A stretch of 64,000 nt of DNA from Rhizobiales bacterium UBA3584 (GTDB taxonomy: Bacteria; Pseudomonadota; Alphaproteobacteria; Rhizobiales; Devosiaceae): the NCBI GenBank assembly GCA_002375765.1, contig DFMV01000081.1:17266-81265 (forward strand), read 5' to 3'. The notes below the pieces were generated by a model. The model did no database searches, was not told the origin of the DNA, and saw nothing but the letters and a program-made list of their open reading frames with translations. The position numbers were made by a program, and so were the translations under genes. This document shows positions 35,513 to 42,840 of the stretch, in pieces. Numbering within the stretch: the first letter of the stretch is position 1; each line of letters starts with the position of its first letter.

Positions 35513-36505
35513 CTATGCAAACTCTCTCCTTGAGGGGACTGATTGGGGGAAGCGGGAAAGCCGCGCGATGGCGGTTTCCAGTTCCTCGGCCAGACGGGCC
35601 ATTACGTCCGCAGCAGGGGGGATATCCGAAATTAGACCGGCCGATTGACCGGCCTCGATCTTGCCCATCGCCACGTCACCATGAAGTGCGGCCTGCTTGA
35701 GGCTTGCGCCCGAGAGCAATTGCTTCCAGCGTTCGGGATCAGCTGCCGGGAGCCCTGCGGCCTCGGCAGCCAGAACTGACGCCGTAAAATCATTGCTCAC
35801 GCAACGCACAGGCAGATTGCCGCGGCCGGCCAATACCGTATCAGCGATATCGGCATGCGCCACGGCACGCTTGTAATTGTCGTGGACGCCGGCCTCGCGA
35901 GTCATGAGGAACCGCGTCCCCAACTGCACTGCCTCAGCGCCCAGCGCCAGTAGTGCCGCGATGCCACTGCCATCGGCCACGCCGCCGCCAGCGACGACGG
36001 GGCAATCGACCAGCCCGAGAATCCGACGGACGGCGACTAGCGTGCTCACGCCATTGTCGGGCGGATGCCCCCCGGCTTCGGTTCCCACAACGATTACGCC
36101 ATCGGCTCCCTGCTCGGCAGCTTTTTCGGCGTGTTTTGCAAAAGCGGTCACGTGCAGCCACAGGCTGCCCAGGTCATGAAAGCGCTTAAGATGCTCACCT
36201 GGTGCGCCCTGTGAAGCAATAATTACAGAGGGCCGGGCATCTGCGACGATATCGAGGATTTCTTCGACGCCCTTGCGATAGAGCGGCACGTTAACGCCCC
36301 ACGGCCGATCGGTGGCACTGCGCAATTGGACGAGTGCCGAGCGCAGATCATCTGGCCGCATCGGGCCAGCAGCAAGAATGCCCAAACCGCCGGCGTTGGA
36401 TACCGCGGCCGGCAGAGCCACGTTGGACGACGCCCAGCTCATCCCGGCTTGAATAATGGGGTAGTCGATCCCCAAACGCTGCGAGAGCGGGGTCGAGACA
36501 GCCAT
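35513..36505 (-). CDS. Nitronate monooxygenase / 2-nitropropane dioxygenase-like FMN protein
   Basis: This TIM-barrel flavoprotein of the NMO/FabK-like group is 330 aa. It starts with the usual RLGIDYPIIQAGMSWASS. It has GADGVIVVGTEAGGH (FMN-phosphate region), VVAGGGVADGSGIAALLALGAEAVQLGTRFLMT and an SGAS segment near the end. True nitronate monooxygenases oxidise nitroalkanes, but many members in CoA clusters are of unproved function, possibly flavin-linked reductases. It overlaps the MarR stop (TAATG) and so is co-transcribed with the regulator. Confidence 0.85.
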   Translation of the reverse strand: MAVSTPLSQRLGIDYPIIQAGMSWASSNVALPAAVSNAGGLGILAAGPMRPDDLRSALVQLRSATDRPWGVNVPLYRKGVEEILDIVADARPSVIIASQGAPGEHLKRFHDLGSLWLHVTAFAKHAEKAAEQGADGVIVVGTEAGGHPPDNGVSTLVAVRRILGLVDCPVVAGGGVADGSGIAALLALGAEAVQLGTRFLMTREAGVHDNYKRAVAHADIADTVLAGRGNLPVRCVSNDFTASVLAAEAAGLPAADPERWKQLLSGASLKQAALHGDVAMGKIEAGQSAGLISDIPPAADVMARLAEELETAIARLSRFPQSVPSRREFA

Positions 36506-37053
36506 TACATCGGCTCCGTCTCAAAAAGGCTGGACGGCTCGGGCGTTTGAAGGTCGTCCTCGGCCACATGTCCCTTGAGATCGGCAAGCAGTTCAAGCGA
36601 ACCGCGGGTCGCCTTTTCCATCAGCGCCATGAACTGAAGTCGCTCGTCGTTAGTAAGGTAGGCGAGCATGCGACGATTGCGCTCACGGCTGGTTTCGAGC
36701 ACCTGCCGAACGACCGCCTTGCCATCCTCGGTAAGCCTGAGCAGTGTACTGCGTTTGTCGCGCGGATTATCCTGGCGAGCGATCAGCAAGCGCTCTTCGA
36801 GCGCTGCAGTCGTCCGGCTCATCTGGCTCTTTTGCACGCCGGCGCGCTGAGCGAGCACGTGAAGTGGCGCAGCGCCAAGGTAGTCGAGCACCGCAAGAGC
36901 TCGCCAATCATGCATATTGAGTTCGAACTGCGGCTTGATGTCGAGCAGCGCGATGCGCGTTGAAACTCCTGCTAGCCGCTGCAGATTGTAGGAAAAGAGA
37001 TCGCGAATGTCGCCGCTCTCACCACCAATCCCGTCTTTTTCTGTCCCTGCCAT
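36505..37053 (-). CDS. MarR family transcriptional regulator
   Basis: This is a probable repressor of the carboxylate-CoA cluster, 182 aa. The winged HTH is AAPLHVLAQRAGVQKSQMSRTTAALEERLLIARQ, followed by the wing DNPRDKRSTLLRLTEDGKAV, both typical of MarR. It is the first gene of the minus-strand unit and is divergent from the HMG-lyase-like gene. Short palindromes in the divergent region and before tctC are candidate targets. MarR proteins in CoA-dependent degradation often bind an acyl-CoA intermediate; that is only by analogy here. Confidence 0.92.
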   Translation of the reverse strand: MAGTEKDGIGGESGDIRDLFSYNLQRLAGVSTRIALLDIKPQFELNMHDWRALAVLDYLGAAPLHVLAQRAGVQKSQMSRTTAALEERLLIARQDNPRDKRSTLLRLTEDGKAVVRQVLETSRERNRRMLAYLTNDERLQFMALMEKATRGSLELLADLKGHVAEDDLQTPEPSSLFETEPM

Positions 37054-37112
37054 CTGAGCTGCTCTCCGTTACGACATCCTTGCGTTGGTGGTTTCACAGA
37101 CCCGTGCCAATG

Positions 37113-37125
37113 TCTATCAGATAGA
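37113..37125. promoter_or_regulatory. Candidate MarR operator palindrome
   Basis: TCTATC-A-GATAGA is a perfect 13-bp palindrome 60 bases upstream of the MarR start codon, in the divergent region with the HMG-lyase-like gene. The TATC/GATA core also occurs in the larger palindrome before tctC, which supports a common regulator. This is inferred from position and symmetry. Confidence 0.45.
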
Positions 37126-37166
37126 TGTCGCTTCGTTCAAACCGGTTGTAGTTATGAATGATATGG

Positions 37167-37196
37167 TTGACATTATCTACTACTTTTTTCAATGTC
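37167..37196 (+). promoter_or_regulatory. Candidate promoter of the HMG-lyase-like gene
   Basis: TTGACA at 37167-37172 is a perfect -35 element and is followed by TTATCT, the same half-site word seen behind the -35 before tctC. The -10 is poor (CAATGT at 17 bases), so activation or a different spacing may be involved. It lies about 60 bases before GTG 37230. Confidence 0.35.
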
Positions 37197-37229
37197 ACCT
37201 CAGATTTCGAGCCGGAAGTGGAGTGAAAC

Positions 37230-38171
37230 GTGGCGATGGAGCGGGATGTCATCCTCAACGAGTGCTTTGCACGCGACGGTCTGCAAAACGAATCCCATTT
37301 CGTGGAAACCGCCACCAAGATCGCCCTGATCGATAGCTTCACTTCACTAGGATTTAGACGCATCGAGGCCACCTCCTATGCAAACCCCGAACGCGTGCCG
37401 CAATTTGCCGACGCAAGCGAGGTGCTCGCCGGGATGCAGCGCGGCCGAGGAGTGTTATACAAAGCCAGCTGTGGCAATGTTCGCGCCGTGGAACGCGCCA
37501 ATGCCGACTTTGACTTAGGTGCAGGGCCGAACGAGATTAGTCTTCTCGCCTCGGCTAGCGAAGGTCATTCCAAAAAGAACCTGAACGCCACAAAGGCCGA
37601 GCAGTGGGCGCGGATTGCTGCAATGGTTGAGACGGCAGGCGGACGCTACAACCTTGTCGGATCACTGTCTGTTGCCTTTGCCTGCCCGTTCGACGGTCTT
37701 ACATCACCCGACGTCGTTACACAGGATTGCGCGCGATTTGCCGATCTGGGTGTAAAGACCATCAGTCTCGGTGATACCATCGGCGCGGCGACCCCGGACC
37801 GGATCGAGGCCATGTTTGAGTGCTTGGTCGCAGCCCATCCGGACCTAATATTTGTTGCCCACTTCCATGATACGCGCGGGCTGGGGCTCGCCAATTGCCT
37901 CGCCGCCTATCGGACGGGCTGCCGGCACTTCGATTCTGCATTTGGTGGTGCAGGGGGACATCCGGCCAACATACAATACGGCAATGGCTACACCGGCAAC
38001 GTGGCGACCGAGGATCTGGTGAACATGTTCGAGGCCATGGGCATTCGCACCGGAATCGATCTGGCCAGGCTTATCGATACTGCCCGCACCTGCGAGGCGG
38101 CAGTCGGACGCGAGCTGTACGGCAAAGTAACACGCACCGGCCTATCTCCTTTCTTGGGAGCGGCGCAATGA
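37230..38171 (+). CDS. HMG-CoA lyase-like enzyme with His in place of the catalytic Cys
   Basis: HMG-CoA lyase-like TIM-barrel enzymes cleave a 3-hydroxy-3-methyl-acyl-CoA into acetyl-CoA plus an oxo acid. The 313-aa protein keeps the metal/substrate residues: ECFARDGLQNE (R15, D16), HFHDTRG (H211, H213) and the distal Asn in TGNVATED (N257). The signature loop that normally reads GGCP, with the catalytic Cys, reads GGHP here (His 244). It is exactly 31 residues after the second metal His, as Cys266 is in the human enzyme, and the loop to the Asn is four residues longer. It overlaps the acyl-CoA synthetase gene (ATGA). GTG 37230 or ATG 37236 may be the start. A citramalyl-CoA-type or other lyase is possible. 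Confidence 0.85.
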   Translation: MAMERDVILNECFARDGLQNESHFVETATKIALIDSFTSLGFRRIEATSYANPERVPQFADASEVLAGMQRGRGVLYKASCGNVRAVERANADFDLGAGPNEISLLASASEGHSKKNLNATKAEQWARIAAMVETAGGRYNLVGSLSVAFACPFDGLTSPDVVTQDCARFADLGVKTISLGDTIGAATPDRIEAMFECLVAAHPDLIFVAHFHDTRGLGLANCLAAYRTGCRHFDSAFGGAGGHPANIQYGNGYTGNVATEDLVNMFEAMGIRTGIDLARLIDTARTCEAAVGRELYGKVTRTGLSPFLGAAQ

Positions 38172-39763
38172 ATGCCCTCCCCCAACCGGCAACCCTCGCT
38201 AAACTGATCGACCATGCGGCGCGGCACTTTGGCGATGCGGAAGCCATCGTGGCGGTCGACGGGCGCAAGAGCTACGCGCAGATTGATCATGACAGCGACG
38301 CGGTTGCCCGCGCCCTTACCGCGGCCGGTGTTGCAAAAGGTGACCATGTCGGCATTTGCGCTGGTAATACCGTACAGTGGGTGACGTTGTTCTACGGAAT
38401 CGCCAAAGCCGGAGCTGTGTGCGTACCGATTAACACGCGGCTCAAGCCTGCGGAAATTCGATATCAGCTGGGCCAAGCTAAAGTAAAACTCCTGTTTCTA
38501 GCCCGCCGACTGCTTTCGATCGATTTCCTTAGGCTGTTTGAAGACGTCGCAGCAGGTATGGCAAGCGGATACCCACAACCCGATTTGCCCGATTTACGTG
38601 AGGTCGTCCTGCTCGGCGTAGACACTCACCCCCGTTGCCGCTCCATAGGCGAATTTCTGAGCTTGGGTGCCGAACGCCCGATGCCGACCCCGCCCCGCGA
38701 AGATGACATCGCGCTGATTCAATACACTTCCGGCACGACGAGCCTACCCAAGGGCGCCATGTTGACCCATCAGGCTATGGTGCGCAACGCTGCGGCGGTT
38801 GCTGAACGGATGGGCCTCTTGGCGGGTGATCGCTATCTCAGCGCTCGACCCTTTTTTCATGTTGCCGGCACCACGCTTTCTATCGCCGCTTCTGCAACCG
38901 TCGGCGCCACGTTGGTTACAATGCTGCGGTTCACCGCCGAGGATGCAGTGGAACTGATGGAAACCGAAGCCTGCACGCATTTTTCCGGCAATGACACCAT
39001 GTTCCTGATGCTGCTCGAACGCGACGACGCCCGACAGAAAAGCCGCCTGCGCGGCGGATGGGCCGCGGCATCGCCTCCGGTAATTGAACGCGCGATATCA
39101 GAACTGGGCGCCAGCGATCTCGTCGTTGCCTATGGATTGTCAGAAGCCTCACCCAATGTCGCTGTCTCAGATCGCAGCGATGCGCCGACCGATCGCATTG
39201 CCGGCTGGATGCGTCCTCACGGGGGGCTTGAGGTGCGAATTGCCGATTCCGAGACAGGTTTGAGCCTGCCCGCTGGGCAGCGCGGCGAGATTCAGGTACG
39301 GGGTTGGTCGGTGATGAAAGGCTATTTCGAAAAGCCCGAGGAAACCGCCGCCGCCCTGGGCGAGGACGGCTATCTACGCACTGGCGATTTGGGCGTAATG
39401 GCAGAAGACGGTCGGATACGCTTTCTGGGCCGGCTCAAGGAGATCATCCGCGTCGGCGGCGAAAACGTTTCACCAGGAGAGATCGAAGACATCCTACTCA
39501 CCCATCCCGCCGTTGCCCAGGCCCAGGTCGTTGGAATGCCCGACCGGCGCCTGATCGAAATCCCGGTCGCGTACGTCGTGCCTAAGGGTGGCATAGCGCT
39601 CAAACCTGAAGACCTGCTGGCCTGGGCCAAGGAGCGCTTGGCCGGATTCAAAATACCAAGGCATATCGCGATCGTAGACAGTTTCGAGCCGCTCGGTCTT
39701 ACTGCCAGTGGCAAGGTGCAAAAGGCACAACTGAGGCAGGATGCCATTCAAAGGTTTCGCTGA
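38168..39763 (+). CDS. AMP-forming acyl-CoA synthetase (class I adenylate-forming)
   Basis: This enzyme activates a carboxylic acid to its CoA ester with ATP. From ATG 38168 it is 531 aa. It has the P-loop-like motif IQYTSGTTSLPKGAM, the A4/A5 region VAYGLSEASPNVAVS, GYLRTGDLGVMAEDGRIRFLGRLKEIIRVGGENV and the C-terminal catalytic Lys in TASGKVQKAQL. The ATG overlaps the HMG-lyase-like stop (ATGA), so the two are a translational pair. The open frame extends upstream to 37895 inside the lyase gene, but that part is antisense-like and not family sequence. This is a third activation enzyme in the cluster. Confidence 0.93.
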   Translation: MNALPQPATLAKLIDHAARHFGDAEAIVAVDGRKSYAQIDHDSDAVARALTAAGVAKGDHVGICAGNTVQWVTLFYGIAKAGAVCVPINTRLKPAEIRYQLGQAKVKLLFLARRLLSIDFLRLFEDVAAGMASGYPQPDLPDLREVVLLGVDTHPRCRSIGEFLSLGAERPMPTPPREDDIALIQYTSGTTSLPKGAMLTHQAMVRNAAAVAERMGLLAGDRYLSARPFFHVAGTTLSIAASATVGATLVTMLRFTAEDAVELMETEACTHFSGNDTMFLMLLERDDARQKSRLRGGWAAASPPVIERAISELGASDLVVAYGLSEASPNVAVSDRSDAPTDRIAGWMRPHGGLEVRIADSETGLSLPAGQRGEIQVRGWSVMKGYFEKPEETAAALGEDGYLRTGDLGVMAEDGRIRFLGRLKEIIRVGGENVSPGEIEDILLTHPAVAQAQVVGMPDRRLIEIPVAYVVPKGGIALKPEDLLAWAKERLAGFKIPRHIAIVDSFEPLGLTASGKVQKAQLRQDAIQRFR

Positions 39764-39801
39764 ACCGCAAACTAGCGTACGGCGCCTGCAGCCAATTGAG
39801 A

Positions 39802-40092
39802 CTAGGCTGGCAGTGTCCATACTGCAATTGGCGCAGAACTAGGCCTGCCATCCTGATATCGAGCGCGTCGAAAAATGCTGACGTCTACAGAAGCCAGCCC
39901 GGTGCACTCATGTGCTGCGATGGTTTCAAGCGGGGAGGTATAGGCCGCGTTCTTGCTGAAGACGCTGTCGTCCACGCCACCCAGTGTTGCCGCCCGATGG
40001 ATTGCAGCGTTGATATGGGGCTCGGTGCGAAAACTCATTCGCTCGGTTGCCCGCTCATCGATGTCTTTGGTGGCATTATGGAAAGCGCCCAT
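39802..40092 (-). pseudogene. Frameshifted DUF1778 (TacA-type) antitoxin remnant, no toxin partner
   Basis: From ATG 40092, behind a strong GAGGAGG, the reading frame gives MGAFHNATKDIDERATERMS and then FRTEPHINAAIHRAATLGGV, DDSVFSKNAAY and ETIAAHE. This is the ribbon-helix-helix N-terminal part and linker style I associate with DUF1778 antitoxins. After SVDVSIF the frame becomes unrelated; one base off, the family-like continuation FFDALD can be read at about 39866-39873, so a frameshift near 39870 has broken it. The acyl-CoA synthetase ends 38 bases beyond, leaving no room for the acetyltransferase toxin usually next to such antitoxins. Family recognition is from memory of the motif and should be tested. 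Confidence 0.55.
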
Positions 40093-40576
40093 CGCCACCT
40101 CCTCAATTATATTGGTCGAAATTGCTTACCCTTGCGGCGTACGCAACGTGCCTTCAAAAGGAGGGATTTCGTGTTCCAGCGGGCTCAGTCGAGGGCCCGG
40201 GAAAGAACGCGAACTGAACCCTGAGTGTGCTCATTTTGCACACGACTTCCTTTAACTTACTGATTTTCCATCATTTTCTCCCCAGTCCATCATGGGCGCG
40301 ATGGAGAATTCTCTATTTTTTCGGTCACCTACAGATATTTCCTAAATCATACCGAGATCGGGCCGACCGACATTGCGGTCCTTCGTAATAAATATGCCTT
40401 TCACCACCCGATTTTTCAAAGTGTTACCATCTCAATGTAAGCTTGGGTGCGCCGATAAAGTTCAGATATGGGCGATCAGGCCTCCCCAACCAAATCCCGA
40501 AAAAATCCTGCTTAGCCAAATGGCTAGCGAAGTTCTGCCTGGTGCGATGCTCTGTTGGATCCCTGTGGGAAGCGCA
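40093..40576. other. Non-coding or degraded AT-richer stretch
   Basis: About 480 bases hold no gene I can support. The part from roughly 40240 to 40460 is clearly richer in A and T than the surrounding coding DNA (for example TTTTCTCC, TATTTTTTCGG, AAATCATACC). Short ORFs on both strands have no family features. It separates the end of the catabolic cluster and the antitoxin remnant from the flavin monooxygenase gene, and may be the scar of a lost insertion. Confidence 0.4.
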
Positions 40577-41875
40577 CTAGGCCGGAACGGCACGAGCCAG
40601 TGACTGACCCGCCGGGATGGTCGGCGATGCGGCGTTGAGCTGCTCGACGGCAAATCCCGCTGCTGACTTGTATTTGGCCATGAACGCGCTGCGTTCGTGG
40701 GATGGAATGACGTCTTCGATGTCCTCGAATACGCCGCCGCACCGCTCGTCGACAATGTTGAGCAGTCCGAACGGTCCGGCGCTGCGGTTGCGCAGGATGA
40801 CCTGGGAAATCGGGCCGCAAAGCTTTTCATTGTAGGCGGCCAGCGCGGCCGGGGTGATGCCTTTTTCGAGCATGGCGGCACCGAGCACGCGAGCGTCGAC
40901 GATCGCCTGGCTGGCGCCATTCGAGCCGGTTGGGTACATGGCATGCGCGGCGTCGCCCATCAGTATCACCGGCCCGTCCTGCCATGTATCGACCGGATCG
41001 CGGTCGATCATGGGGTTCTCATAGGCGATGTCGGCGCGGCTCAACAGGTCCGGCACGTCCAGCCAGTCATAGCGCCAGTCGGCGAAATGGTCGATGAACT
41101 CTTCGACAGCGGTGGGCCGGAACCAGCCGCTGTTCGTCCAGTCCCCGCCGGTCTCAACGGTTCGCTCGGCGATCCAGTTGATGGTGGCAAGCCCGGTTTC
41201 AGGATCGACCGGGGAGATGGGATAAAAAACCAGCCTGTGCCGGTGCGTGCCCAGCCCCACGAAGGATGAGCCGGTGCGGATCGGCTTGGCCTTTGTGGTG
41301 CCGCGCCACATGATGGCGCCGCCCCAGTTGATGGGAGGCTGATCGGGGTGCATCTGGGCGCGGATTTGAGAGTGGATGCCATCGGCGCCGACAAGCAGCG
41401 TGCCCGTCTCTTGCGCCGTATGGCCGTCCGCGAGACGGATTTGCGCGCTAACGGTGCCGTCGGAAGCGTGCTCGTAGCCGGTCACCCTGTGGCCGAGCTT
41501 GACGCAGCCGGGCCCGGCGCGCTCGACGAGCTTGTTGTAGAGCAGCATGTGCAGGCGGCCGCGATGGGCCGAATATTGCGGCCAGCTGTAACCGGCCAAT
41601 AGTCCGCGCGGCTCGGAATAGATGTCGTTGCCGTTGAGCCCGACCAGCGCCCATTCCCTGGATGGCACGCCGATCGTATCGAGATCGTCAGGGCCGATGC
41701 CGAGGTCATAGAGCTCGCGGACCGCGTTGGGCTGGAGATTGATCCCCACCCCGAGCGGAGCGAGTTCGCGTGCGGACTCAAATACGGTGAATTTTACGCC
41801 GATCTGATGAAGCGTCAGCGCCATGGCCAGACCGCCAATGCCGCCGCCGGCGATGAGTACGCGAGGTTCGGTCAC
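40577..41875 (-). CDS. FAD-dependent monooxygenase, PhzS-like flavin hydroxylase
   Basis: This is a class A flavoprotein monooxygenase using NAD(P)H and oxygen to hydroxylate an aromatic or heteroaromatic compound. The 432-aa protein has the dinucleotide motif VLIAGGGIGGLAMALTLHQIG, SSRPLGVGINLQPNAV-like sequence (seen as LAPLGVGINLQPNAVREL), the DG motif GTLLVGADGIHSQIRAQMHP and the GD motif ILMGDAAHAMYPTGSNGASQAI. The spacing and words such as QYSAHRGRLHMLL recall the phenazine hydroxylase PhzS, though no phenazine genes are near. It shares its strand with the DUF3237 gene 90 bases upstream. The substrate is unknown. Confidence 0.87.
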   Translation of the reverse strand: MTEPRVLIAGGGIGGLAMALTLHQIGVKFTVFESARELAPLGVGINLQPNAVRELYDLGIGPDDLDTIGVPSREWALVGLNGNDIYSEPRGLLAGYSWPQYSAHRGRLHMLLYNKLVERAGPGCVKLGHRVTGYEHASDGTVSAQIRLADGHTAQETGTLLVGADGIHSQIRAQMHPDQPPINWGGAIMWRGTTKAKPIRTGSSFVGLGTHRHRLVFYPISPVDPETGLATINWIAERTVETGGDWTNSGWFRPTAVEEFIDHFADWRYDWLDVPDLLSRADIAYENPMIDRDPVDTWQDGPVILMGDAAHAMYPTGSNGASQAIVDARVLGAAMLEKGITPAALAAYNEKLCGPISQVILRNRSAGPFGLLNIVDERCGGVFEDIEDVIPSHERSAFMAKYKSAAGFAVEQLNAASPTIPAGQSLARAVPA

Positions 41876-41965
41876 TGATTTCCCCTATCTCTTTTTCGCG
41901 GAAACTAGCCAATTGCGGCGGCAGTGTCCAACCCGCCGGCCCGCTCGAGCGGCGATCTTCCGTTG

Positions 41966-42433
41966 TCAGTCGATGGCGTAAAGATCGATCTGAACGGCAT
42001 TGGCCAGCCGCGCACCGGTGCCCACGAACATGGTCTTGTTGATCCATGCGTAATCTGGATGGCCGGTCTCGAGCCGGGCACCGCTTCGCATGTAATAGGA
42101 TTGCGGTGGGCAGGCTTCTCCCGCCGCCAGCCTTTGGATCACGTCCTCGGGGCCGTGCCGGATGCCGAAGTTGCGTATCTCGATTACCGCACCGTCATCG
42201 GTTTCGAAGGCGTAGCGCGCATCGAGTTCGGCAATGCCTCCCTCCAGGATCATCTGCCAATCGGCGCCCATGTCGAGAATGCGGCCGGAAATCTTCGGTC
42301 CATGCACGCGCCCACCCTTGATGGGTATGACCCGCTTTGCGCCGGCGGCGGACGGTCCCACGCTCACGGGCTTGGAGAGATGGACCTCGAGGGTACAGAA
42401 ATAGCTAAGGCCGGGGGTAGGAAGAGAGGTCAA
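41966..42433 (-). CDS. DUF3237 family protein
   Basis: This small beta-rich protein has unknown function; family members are often beside aromatic or steroid oxidation genes. The core has PGLSYFCTLEVHLSKPVSVG, RVIPIKGGRVHGPKISGRIL, GADWQMILEGGIAELDARYA, RHGPEDVIQRLA, the KGTP-like tail PDYAWINKTMFVGTGARLA and AVQIDLYAID. The ORF opens upstream at 42568 (TTG), but that extension (GSERWRGTLSGRSHRTN) does not look like the family. A TTG at 42433 gives 155 aa, the usual length, with only a weak ribosome-binding site. The start is therefore uncertain. It probably pairs functionally with the flavin monooxygenase downstream. Confidence 0.75.
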   Translation of the reverse strand: MTSLPTPGLSYFCTLEVHLSKPVSVGPSAAGAKRVIPIKGGRVHGPKISGRILDMGADWQMILEGGIAELDARYAFETDDGAVIEIRNFGIRHGPEDVIQRLAAGEACPPQSYYMRSGARLETGHPDYAWINKTMFVGTGARLANAVQIDLYAID

Positions 42434-42564
42434 TATTGGCTCGTCGATGTGGTTGGCGCCGGAAAGCCATAGCCTGACCAGCCGCGAATATCCACCGCCG
42501 TTCGTGCGATGGGACCTGCCGCTCAACGTTCCACGCCAGCGTTCTGATCCCGGCGGTCCTGGTG

Positions 42565-42771
42565 TCAAAGCGCTCGCTCTTTAGTCGTCGTCGAATTATT
42601 TCGCGATCCTCCGACCGGCAGGGCGATGGCGCCCGCGGTAAGGACGGTGGCCAGCATCGCCATGTTGTGAAGGTATTTGGGCAAGGGCTCCACATCGCCA
42701 AGAAGCGGGAAATAGGCAAAGGCATTGCGCCCATGAAGGGCGTCGTCCGCCATTTTGTATATGTGGTGCAC
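42565..42771 (-). CDS. Small hydrophobic ORF, unrecognised, possibly a remnant
   Basis: A 68-residue ORF starts MHHIYKMADDALHGRNAFAY, continues with FPLLGDVEPLPKYLHNM and then a membrane-like segment MLATVLTAGAIALP. It could be the C-terminal end of a lost membrane-protein gene or a small membrane peptide. I do not recognise a family and there is no clear ribosome-binding site. It occupies the 270-bp gap between DUF3237 and the next monooxygenase. Confidence 0.25.
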   Translation of the reverse strand: MHHIYKMADDALHGRNAFAYFPLLGDVEPLPKYLHNMAMLATVLTAGAIALPVGGSRNNSTTTKERAL

Positions 42772-42840
42772 AAGGGGCTTGCTTCAAGACCCTCGCCTCG
42801 TCGTAAACGACTTGCCCCTGACACTATGTGAGGCTGAGAA

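Noticed and set aside
37895..38167. In-frame extension upstream of the acyl-CoA synthetase
   Set aside because: It overlaps the HMG-lyase-like gene out of frame; ATG 38168 couples with that gene's stop and starts the normal family sequence.
40577..41875. Possible phenazine biosynthesis because of the PhzS-like protein
   Set aside because: No other phz genes are present; similarity is only at the flavin hydroxylase family level.
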